Of a stretch of DNA of 64,000 nt, positions 54,181 to 64,000 are shown piece after piece. Position 1 is the stretch's first letter. Every line of letters begins with the position of its first letter. Position numbers and translations under genes: made by a program. The DNA is from Pratylenchus scribneri. Lineage: Eukaryota; Nematoda; Chromadorea; Rhabditida; Pratylenchidae. The stretch spans positions 124,001 through 188,000 of the forward strand of contig JAQSEB010000127.1 of assembly GCA_030063045.1 (NCBI GenBank), read 5' to 3'. The notes beneath the pieces were generated by a model, which saw only the letters and a program-made list of their open reading frames with translations, was not told the DNA's origin and made no database searches.

Positions 54181-56339
54181 TCAATTTCATAAATTTCAAA
54201 TACATGTATGGTCTAGAATCTGCCTAAAAAATACTATTAGAAAAGATTGTGAGGAATAATATTAAAATTCCAAAGAGAAATAGCGATTTTAAACTTTTTC
54301 TCTTAAAACTCATAGAAAATTTCAATTTCATAAATTTCAAATACATGTATGGTCTAGAATCTGCCTAAAAAATACTATTAGAAAAGATTGTGAGGAATAA
54401 TATTAAAATTCCAAAGAGAAATAGCGATTTTAAACTTTTTCTCTTAAAACTCATAGAAAATTTCAATTTCATAAATTTCAAATACATGTATGGTCTAGAA
54501 TCTGCCTAAAAAATACTATTAGAAAAGATTGTGAGGAATAATATTAAAATTCCAAAGAGAAATAGCGATTTTAAACTTTTCTCTTAAAACTCATAGAAAA
54601 TTTCAATTTCATAAATTTCAAATACATGTATGGTCTAGAATCTGCCTAAAAAATACTATTAGAAAAGATTGTGAGGAATAATATTAAAATTCCGAAGAGA
54701 AATAACGATTTTAAAACTTTTTCTCTTAAAACTCATAGAAAATTTCAATTTCATAAATTTCAAATACATGTATGGTCTAGAATCTGCCTAAAAAATACTA
54801 TTAGAAAAGATTGTGAGGAATAATATTAAAATTCCAAAGAGAAATAGCGATTTTAAACTTTTCTCTTAAAACTCATAGAAAATTTCAATTTCATAAATTT
54901 CAAATACATGTATGGTCTAGAATCTGCCTAAAAAATACTATTAGAAAAGATTGTGAAGAATAATATTAAAATTCCAAAGAGAAATAGCGATTTTAAACTT
55001 TTTCTCTTAAAACTCATAGAAAATTTCAATTTCATAAATTTCAAATACATGTATGGCCTAGAATCTGCCTAAAAAATACTAATAGAAAAGATTGTCAGGA
55101 ATAATATTAAAATTCCGAAGAGAAATAACGATTTTAAAACTTTTTCTCTTAAAACTCATAGAAAATTTCAATTTCATAAATTTCAAATACATGTATGGCC
55201 TAGAATCTGCTTAAAAAATACTATTAGAAAAGATTGTGAAGAATAATATTAAAATTCCAAAGAGAAATAGCGATTTTAAACTTTTTCTCTTAAAACTCAT
55301 AGAAAATTTCAATTTCATAAATTTCAAATACATGTATGGTCTAGAATCTGCCTAAAAAATACTATTAGAAAAGATTGTGAGGAATAATATTAAAATTCCA
55401 AAGAGAAATAGCGATTTTAAACTTTTTCTCTTAAAACTCATAGAAAATTTCAATTTCATAAATTTCAAATACATGTATGGTCTAGAATCTGCCTAAAAAA
55501 TACTATTAGAAAAGATTGTGAGGAATAATATTAAAATTCCAAAGAGAAATAGCGATTTTAAACTTTTTCTCTTAAAACTCATAGAAAATTTCAATTTCAT
55601 AAATTTCAAATACATGTATGGTCTAGAATCTGCCTAAAAAATACTATTAGAAAAGATTGTGAGGAATAATATTAAAATTCCAAAGAGAAATAGCGATTTT
55701 AAACTTTTCTCTTAAAACTCATAGAAAATTTCAATTTCATAAATTTCAAATACATGTATGGTCTAGAATCTGCCTAAAAAATACTATTAGAAAAGATTGT
55801 GAGGAATAATATTAAAATTCCAAAGAGAAATAGCGATTTTAAACTTTTTCTCTTAAAACTCATAGAAAATTTCAATTTCATAAATTTCAAATACATGTAT
55901 GGCCTAGAATCTGCCTAAAAAATACTAATAGAAAAGATTGTCAGGAATAATATTAAAATTCCGAAGAGAAATAACGATTTTAAACTTTTTCTCTTAAAAC
56001 TCATAGAAAATTTCAATTTCATAAATTTCAAATACATGTATGGCCTAGAATCTGCTTAAAAAATACTATTAGAAAAGATTGTGAAGAATAATATTAAAAT
56101 TCCAAAGAGAAATAGCGATTTTAAACTTTTTCTCTTAAAACTCATAGAAAATTTCAATTTCATAAATTTCAAATACATGTATGGCCTAGAATCTGCTTAA
56201 AAAATACTATTAGAAAAGATTGTGAAGAATAATATTAAAATTCCAAAGAGAAATAGCGATTTTAAACTTTTTCTCTTAAAACTCATAGAAAATTTCAATT
56301 TCATAAATTTCAAATACATGTATGGCCTAGAATCTGCCT

Positions 56340-57400
56340 AAAAATACTAATAGAAAAGATTGTCAGGAATAATATTAAAATTCCGAAGAGAAATAGCGAT
56401 TTTAAACTTTTTCTCTTAAAACTCATAGAAAATTTCAATTTCATAAATTTCAAATACATGTATGGCCTAGAATCTGCTTAAAAAATACTATTAGAAAAGA
56501 TTGTGAAGAATAATATTAAAATTCCAAAGAGAAATAGCGATTTTAAACTTTTTCTCTTAAAACTCATAGAAAATTTCAATTTCATAAATTTCAAATACAT
56601 GTATGGCCTAGAATCTGCCTAAAAAATACTAATAGAAAAGATTGTCAGGAATAATATTAAAATTCCGAAGAGAAATAACGATTTTAAACTTTTTCTTTTA
56701 AAACTCATAGAAAATTTCAATTTCATAAATTTCAAATACATGTATGGCCTAGAATCTGCTTAAAAAATACTATTAGAAAAGATTGTGAAGAATAATATTA
56801 AAATTCCAAAGAGAAATAGCGATTTTAAACTTTTTCTCTTAAAACTCATAGAAAATTTCAATTTCATAAATTTCAAATACATGTATGGCCTAGAATCTGC
56901 CTAAAAAATACTAATAGAAAAGATTGTCAGGAATAATATTAAAATTCCGAAGAGAAATAACGATTTTAAACTTTTTCTCTTAAAACTCATAGAAAATTTC
57001 AATTTCATAAATTTCAAATACATGTATGGCCTAGAATCTGCTTAAAAAATACTATTAGAAAAGATTGTGAAGAATAATATTAAAATTCCAAAGAGAAATA
57101 GCGATTTTAAACTTTTTCTCTTAAAACTCATAGAAAATTTCAATTTCATAAATTTCAAATACATGTATGGCCTAGAATCTGCCTAAAAAATACTAATAGA
57201 AAAGATTGTCAGGAATAATATTAAAATTCCGAAGAGAAATAACGATTTTAAACTTTTTCTCTTAAAACTCATAGAAAATTTCAATTTCATAAATTTCAAA
57301 TACATTTATGGCCTAGAATCTGCTTAAAAAATACTATTAGAAAAGATTGTGAAGAATAATATTAAAATTCCAAAGAGAAATAGCGATTTTAAACTTTTTC
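56340..57400 (+). repeat. Second uninterrupted run of the 282-bp dimer
   Basis: Four further CAGGAA/GAAGAA pairs run in a row, with CAGGAA units near 56354, 56636, 56918 and 57199. A one-base A loss in the poly-A of the first unit (56340) is private to it. The run lies in the ggCcta zone. Confidence 0.75.
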
Positions 57401-59040
57401 TCTTAAAACTCATAGAAAATTTCAATTTCATAAATTTCAAATACATGTATGGCCTAGAATCTGCTTAAAAAATACTATTAGAAAAGATTGTGAGGAATAA
57501 TATTAAAATTCCAAAGAGAAATAGCGATTTTAAACTTTTTCTCTTAAAACTCATAGAAAATTTCAATTTCATAAATTTCAAATACATGTATGGCCTAGAA
57601 TCTGCTTAAAAAATACTATTAGAAAAGATTGTGAAGAATAATATTAAAATTCCAAAGAGAAATAGCGATTTTAAACTTTTTCTCTTAAAACTCATAGAAA
57701 ATTTCAATTTCATAAATTTCAAATACATGTATGGCCTAGAATCTGCCTAAAAAATACTAATAGAAAAGATTGTCAGGAATAATATTAAAATTCCGAAGAG
57801 AAATAACGATTTTAAACTTTTTCTCTTAAAACTCATAGAAAATTTCAATTTCATAAATTTCAAATACATGTATGGCCTAGAATCTGCTTAAAAAATACTA
57901 TTAGAAAAGATTGTGAAGAATAATATTAAAATTCCAAAGAGAAATAGCGATTTTAAACTTTTTCTCTTAAAACTCATAGAAAATTTCAATTTCATAAATT
58001 TCAAATACATGTATGGCCTAGAATCTGCCTAAAAAATACTATTAGAAAAGATTGTGAGGAATAATATTAAAATTCCAAAGAGAAATAACGATTTTAAACT
58101 TTTTCTCTTAAAACTCATAGAAAATTTCAATTTCATAAATTTCAAATACATGTATGGCCTAGAATCTGCTTAAAAAATACTATTAGAAAAGATTGTGAAG
58201 AATAATATTAAAATTCCAAAGAGAAATAGCGATTTTAAACTTTTTCTCTTAAAACTCTTAGAAAATTTCAATTTCATAAATTTCAAATACATGTATGGCC
58301 TAGAATCTGCCTAAAAAATACTATTAGAAAAGATTGTGAGGAATAATATTAAAATTCCAAAGAGAAATAGCGATTTTAAACTTTTTCTCTTAAAACTCAT
58401 AGAAAATTTCAATTTCATAAATTTCAAATACATGTATGGCCTAGAATCTGCCTAAAAAATACTATTAGAAAAGATTGTGAGGAATAATATTAAAATTCCA
58501 AAGAGAAATAGCGATTTTAAACTTTTTCTCTTAAAACTCATAGAAAATTTCAATTTCATAAATTTCAAATACATGTATGGCCTAGAATCTGCCTAAAAAA
58601 TACTATTAGAAAAGATTGTGAGGAATAATATTAAAATTCCAAAGAGAAATAGCGATTTTAAACTTTTTCTCTTAAAACTCATAGAAAATTTCAATTTCAT
58701 AAATTTCAAATACATGTATGGCCTAGAATCTGCCTAAAAAATACTATTAGAAAAGATTGTGAGGAATAATATTAAAATTCCAAAGAGAAATAGCGATTTT
58801 AAACTTTTTCTCTTAAAACTCATAGAAAATTTCAATTTCATAAATTTCAAATACATGTATGGCCTAGAATCTGCCTAAAAAATACTATTAGAAAAGATTG
58901 TGAGGAATAATATTAAAATTCCAAAGAGAAATAGCGATTTTAAACTTTTTCTCTTAAAACTCATAGAAAATTTCAATTTCATAAATTTCAAATACATGTA
59001 TGGCCTAGAATCTGCCTAAAAAATACTAATAGAAAAGATT

Positions 59041-62000
59041 GTCAGGAATAATATTAAAATTCCGAAGAGAAATAACGATTTTAAACTTTTTCTCTTAAAA
59101 CTCATAGAAAATTTCAATTTCATAAATTTCAAATACATGTATGGCCTAGAATCTGCTTAAAAAATACTATTAGAAAAGATTGTGAAGAATAATATTAAAA
59201 TTCCAAAGAGAAATAGCGATTTTAAACTTTTTCTCTTAAAACTCATAGAAAATTTCAATTTCATAAATTTCAAATACATGTATGGCCTAGAATCTGCTTA
59301 AAAAATACTATTAGAAAAGATTGTGAGGAATAATATTAAAATTCCAAAGAGAAATAGCGATTTTAAACTTTTTCTCTTAAAACTCATAGAAAATTTCAAT
59401 TTCATAAATTTCAAATACATGTATGGCCTAGAATCTGCTTAAAAAATACTATTAGAAAAGATTGTGAAGAATAATATTAAAATTCCAAAGAGAAATAGCG
59501 ATTTTAAACTTTTTCTCTTAAAACTCATAGAAAATTTCAATTTCATAAATTTCAAATACATGTATGGCCTAGAATCTGCCTAAAAAATACTAATAGAAAA
59601 GATTGTCAGGAATAATATTAAAATTCCGAAGAGAAATAACGATTTTAAACTTTTTCTCTTAAAACTCATAGAAAATTTCAATTTCATAAATTTCAAATAC
59701 ATGTATGGCCTAGAATCTGCTTAAAAAATACTATTAGAAAAGATTGTGAAGAATAATATTAAAATTCCAAAGAGAAATAGCGATTTTAAACTTTTTCTCT
59801 TAAAACTCATAGAAAATTTCAATTTCATAAATTTCAAATACATGTATGGCCTAGAATCTGCCTAAAAAATACTATTAGAAAAGATTGTGAGGAATAATAT
59901 TAAAATTCCAAAGAGAAATAGCGATTTTAAACTTTTTCTCTTAAAACTCATAGAAAATTTCAATTTCATAAATTTCAAATACATGTATGGCCTAGAATCT
60001 GCCTAAAAAATACTATTAGAAAAGATTGTGAGGAATAATATTAAAATTCCAAAGAGAAATAGCGATTTTAAACTTTTTCTCTTAAAACTCATAGAAAATT
60101 TCAATTTCATAAATTTCAAATACATGTATGGCCTAGAATCTGCCTAAAAAATACTATTAGAAAAGATTGTGAGGAATAATATTAAAATTCCAAAGAGAAA
60201 TAGCGATTTTAAACTTTTTCTCTTAAAACTCATAGAAAATTTCAATTTCATAAATTTCAAATACATGTATGGCCTAGAATCTGCCTAAAAAATACTATTA
60301 GAAAAGATTGTGAGGAATAATATTAAAATTCTAAAGAGAAATAGCGATTTTAAACTTTTTCTCTTAAAACTCATAGAAAATTTCAATTTCATAAATTTCA
60401 AATACATGTATGGCCTAGAATCTGCCTAAAAAATACTATTAGAAAAGATTGTGAGGAATAATATTAAAATTCCAAAGAGAAATAGCGATTTTAAACTTTT
60501 TCTCTTAAAACTCATAGAAAATTTCAATTTCATAAATTTCAAATACATGTATGGCCTAGAATCTGCCTAAAAAATATTATTAGAAAAGATTGTGAGGAAT
60601 AATATTAAAATTCCAAAGAGAAATAGCGATTTTAAACTTTTTCTCTTAAAACTCATAGAAAATTTCAATTTTATAAATTTCAAATACATGTATGGCCTAG
60701 AATCTGCCTAAAAAATACTAATAGAAAAGATTGTGAGGAATAATATTAAAATTCCAAAGAGAAATAGCGATTTTAAACTTTTTCTCTTAAAACTCATAGA
60801 AAATTTCAATTCCATAAATTTCAAATACATGTATGGCCTAGAATCTGCCTAAAAAATACTATTAGAAAAGATTGTGAGGAATAATATTAAAATTCCAAAG
60901 AGAAATAGCGATTTTAAACTTTTTCTCTTAAAACTCATAGAAAATTTCAATTTCATAAATTTCAAATACATGTATGGCCTAGAATCTGCCTAAAAAATAC
61001 TATTAGAAAAGATTGTGAGGAATAATATTAAAATTCCAAAGAGAAATAGCGATTTTAAACTTTTTCTCTTAAAACTCATAGAAAATTTCAATTTCATAAA
61101 TTTCAAATACATGTATGGCCTAGAATCTGCCTAAAAAATACTATTAGAAAAGATTGTGAGGAATAATATTAAAATTCCAAAGAGAAATAGCGATTTTAAA
61201 CTTTTTCTCTTAAAACTCATAGAAAATTTCAATTTCATAAATTTCAAATACATGTATGGCCTAGAATCTGCCTAAAAAATACTATTAGAAAAGATTGTGA
61301 GGAATAATATTAAAATTCCAAAGAGAAATAGCGATTTTAAACTTTTTCTCTTAAAACTCATAGAAAATTTCAATTTCATAAATTTCAAATACATGTATGG
61401 CCTAGAATCTGCCTAAAAAATACTATTAGAAAAGATTGTGAGGAATAATATTAAAATTCCAAAGAGAAATAGCGATTTTAAACTTTTTCTCTTAAAACTC
61501 ATAGAAAATTTCAATTTCATAAATTTCAAATACATGTATGGCCTAGAATCTGCCTAAAAAATATTATTAGAAAAGATTGTGAGGAATAATATTAAAATTC
61601 CAAAGAGAAATAGCGATTTTAAACTTTTTCTCTTAAAACTCATAGAAAATTTCAATTTTATAAATTTCAAATACATGTATGGCCTAGAATCTGCCTAAAA
61701 AATACTAATAGAAAAGATTGTGAGGAATAATATTAAAATTCCAAAGAGAAATAGCGATTTTAAACTTTTTCTCTTAAAACTCATAGAAAATTTCAATTCC
61801 ATAAATTTCAAATACATGTATGGCCTAGAATCTGCTTAAAAAATACTATTAGAAAAGATTGTGAGGAATAATATTAAAATTCCAAAGAGAAATAGCGATT
61901 TTAAACTTTTTCTCTTAAAACTCATAGAAAATTTCAATTTCATAAATTTCAAATACATGTATGGCCTAGAATCTGCCTAAAAAATACTATTAGAAAAGAT

Positions 62001-64000
62001 TGTGAGGAATAATATTAAAATTCCAAAGAGAAATAGCGATTTTAAACTTTTTCTCTTAAAACTCATAGAAAATTTCAATTTCATAAATTTCAAATACATG
62101 TATGGCCTAGAATCTGCCTAAAAAATACTATTAGAAAAGATTGTGAGGAATAATATTAAAATTCCAAAGAGAAATAGCGATTTTAAACTTTTTCTCTTAA
62201 AACTCATAGAAAATTTCAATTTCATAAATTTCAAATACATGTATGGCCTAGAATCTGCCTAAAAAATACTATTAGAAAAGATTGTGAGGAATAATATTAA
62301 AATTCCAAAGAGAAATAGCGATTTTAAACTTTTTCTCTTAAAACTCATAGAAAATTTCAATTTCATAAATTTCAAATACATGTATGGCCTAGAATCTGCC
62401 TAAAAAATACTAATAGAAAAGATTGTCAGGAATAATATTAAAATTCCGAAGAGAAATAACGATTTTAAACTTTTTCTCTTAAAACTCATAGAAAATTTCA
62501 ATTTCATAAATTTCAAATACATGTATGGCCTAGAATCTGCTTAAAAAATACTATTAGAAAAGATTGTGAAGAATAATATTAAAATTCCAAAGAGAAATAG
62601 CGATTTTAAACTTTTTCTCTTAAAACTCATAGAAAATTTCAATTTCATAAATTTCAAATACATGTATGGCCTAGAATCTGCTTAAAAAATACTATTAGAA
62701 AAGATTGTGAGGAATAATATTAAAATTCCAAAGAGAAATAGCGATTTTAAACTTTTTCTCTTAAAACTCATAGAAAATTTCAATTTCATAAATTTCAAAT
62801 ACATGTATGGCCTAGAATCTGCTTAAAAAATACTATTAGAAAAGATTGTGAAGAATAATATTAAAATTCCAAAGAGAAATAGCGATTTTAAACTTTTTCT
62901 CTTAAAACTCATAGAAAATTTCAATTTCATAAATTTCAAATACATGTATGGCCTAGAATCTGCCTAAAAAATACTAATAGAAAAGATTGTCAGGAATAAT
63001 ATTAAAATTCCGAAGAGAAATAACGATTTTAAACTTTTTCTCTTAAAACTCATAGAAAATTTCAATTTCATAAATTTCAAATACATGTATGGCCTAGAAT
63101 CTGCTTAAAAAATACTATTAGAAAAGATTGTGAAGAATAATATTAAAATTCCAAAGAGAAATAGCGATTTTAAACTTTTTCTCTTAAAACTCATAGAAAA
63201 TTTCAATTTCATAAATTTCAAATACATGTATGGCCTAGAATCTGCCTAAAAAATACTATTAGAAAAGATTGTGAGGAATAATATTAAAATTCCAAAGAGA
63301 AATAGCGATTTTAAACTTTTTCTCTTAAAACTCATAGAAAATTTCAATTTCATAAATTTCAAATACATGTATGGCCTAGAATCTGCCTAAAAAATACTAT
63401 TAGAAAAGATTGTGAGGAATAATATTAAAATTCCAAAGAGAAATAGCGATTTTAAACTTTTTCTCTTAAAACTCATAGAAAATTTCAATTTCATAAATTT
63501 CAAATACATGTATGGCCTAGAATCTGCCTAAAAAATACTATTAGAAAAGATTGTGAGGAATAATATTAAAATTCCAAAGAGAAATAGCGATTTTAAACTT
63601 TTTCTCTTAAAACTCATAGAAAATTTCAATTTCATAAATTTCAAATACATGTATGGCCTAGAATCTGCCTAAAAAATACTATTAGAAAAGATTGTGAGGA
63701 ATAATATTAAAATTCTAAAGAGAAATAGCGATTTTAAACTTTTTCTCTTAAAACTCATAGAAAATTTCAATTTCATAAATTTCAAATACATGTATGGCCT
63801 AGAATCTGCCTAAAAAATACTATTAGAAAAGATTGTGAGGAATAATATTAAAATTCCAAAGAGAAATAGCGATTTTAAACTTTTTCTCTTAAAACTCATA
63901 GAAAATTTCAATTTCATAAATTTCAAATACATGTATGGCCTAGAATCTGCCTAAAAAATATTATTAGAAAAGATTGTGAGGAATAATATTAAAATTCCAA
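59041..64000 (+). repeat. 24-unit (3,384-bp) block duplication with a nested 7-unit one
   Basis: CAGGAA units at 59041 and 59605 recur at 62425 and 62989. Private changes ttcTaaag at 60332 and aataTtatt at 60577 recur at 63716 and 63961. All are exactly 3,384 bp apart. Inside the left part, aataTtatt 60577, ttTtataaa 60672 and tcCataaa 60812 recur 987 bp later at 61564, 61659 and 61799. The right copy is cut by the window edge. Confidence 0.9.

Larger units (their letters stand above)
32541..55890 (+). repeat. Array zone 2, GAGGAA runs with ggTcta plus GAAGAA/CAGGAA dimers
   Basis: Uniform runs of the GAGGAA/ccAAA/GCG family preceded by ggTcta (for example 33360-33950 and 39120-39840) alternate with stretches where CAGGAA/ccGAA/ACG and GAAGAA/ccAAA/GCG units take turns. 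A few GGGGAG/ATG units survive as islands near 41840, 41980, 42830, 46630 and 47340. Confidence 0.75.
2811..64000 (+). repeat. Tandem satellite array, 141-bp monomer, about 434 copies, continues past the right edge
   Basis: Head-to-tail copies are all in the same orientation. The CATGTATGG landmark falls at 2891, 3032 and so on to 63930: 433 steps of 141 bp with a net loss of only 14 bp to scattered small indels. The monomer is roughly three-quarters A+T. A 68-bp core (2832-2899 in the first copy) runs from GATTTTAAAC through CATGTATGG and holds only isolated substitutions. The other 73 bp carry linked variable sites: ggC/Tcta, tgCC/CT/ACA, actAAT/ATTag, gtGGGGAG/GAGGAA/GAAGAA/CAGGAA, ccAAA/GAA/AAT and aataATG/GCG/GTG/ACG. 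The first copy is partial: homology is faint from about 2804 and clear from 2812. Open frames of 85-134 codons inside the array arise from the repeat and are not genes. Confidence 0.98.
55891..64000 (+). repeat. Array zone 3, GAGGAA and dimer units, all with ggCcta
   Basis: The last ggTcta I find is near 55761. Every later unit reads ggCcta, including GAGGAA/GCG runs (58020-58980, 59870-62390, 63240-64000) that otherwise match those of zone 2. CAGGAA/GAAGAA dimers persist between the runs. Confidence 0.75.

Noticed and set aside
2811..64000. CRISPR-like array
   Set aside because: There are no unique spacers between short repeats. The whole 141-bp unit repeats, which is a satellite.
2811..64000. 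Telomere or complex telomeric repeat
   Set aside because: The monomer is AT-rich, has no strand-biased G runs beyond one GGGGAG, and has unique genes on one side. A subtelomeric place remains possible but is not shown.
2811..64000. CENP-B-box-like motif in the monomer
   Set aside because: No CG-containing 17-bp match to the mammalian box is visible. Most CG dinucleotides in the array sit in the variable GCG or ACG site only.

Overview
The window is eukaryotic. It has two parts: about 2.8 kb of AT-rich unique sequence with two small spliced genes, then a single tandem satellite array that fills positions 2811-64000 and runs off the right edge. The gene models have short GT-AG introns (44-63 bp), and AT content is very high throughout. 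Together with a TTTCAG acceptor just upstream of one start codon, this best fits a compact, AT-rich nematode genome; a root-knot-nematode-like species is my guess. I recognise no protein that would prove the lineage.

Left part (1-2810). Positions 1-51 may be the last codons of a gene that begins outside the window. Positions 749-1746 give a convincing five-exon gene model for an unrecognised 265-residue protein with a CxxCxxC cluster. All four introns join in frame. A pyrimidine-rich stretch and a TATAAA (1813-1887) could be a core promoter. Positions 2441-2797 encode a small protein with two membrane segments in two exons. Its stop codon lies only about 13 bp before the first satellite monomer. 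Between gene and array is a short telomere-like GGGTTAGGGTTA motif.

Right part (2811-64000). This is a head-to-tail array of a 141-bp monomer. From the first to the last CATGTATGG-type landmark (2891 to 63930) there are 433 steps with a net shortfall of only 14 bp. I see no inversion, transposon or foreign insert. Each monomer has a nearly invariant 68-bp core and a 73-bp half that carries almost all the diagnostic variation. The variants are linked into a few monomer families. These are arranged in higher-order patterns: a 282-bp dimer alternation in the right half, and block duplications at exact multiples of 141 bp (7, 8, 10, 12, 17, 18, 21/22, 24 and 39 units). Several of these are confirmed by rare private mutations that recur at the same spacing. 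Composition changes along the array. The leftmost 7 kb holds a private variant, 2.8-32.5 kb is rich in the GGGGAG family, and 32.5-64 kb is rich in the GAGGAA, GAAGAA and CAGGAA families. The ggTcta (XbaI-site) variant runs from about 5.7 to 55.8 kb and is absent beyond.

No RNA gene, CRISPR array, mobile element or multi-gene protein system is visible. The long open frames inside the array are by-products of the repeat. The interesting biology here is satellite evolution, a possible centromeric or subtelomeric role, and what happens to genes at an array edge.
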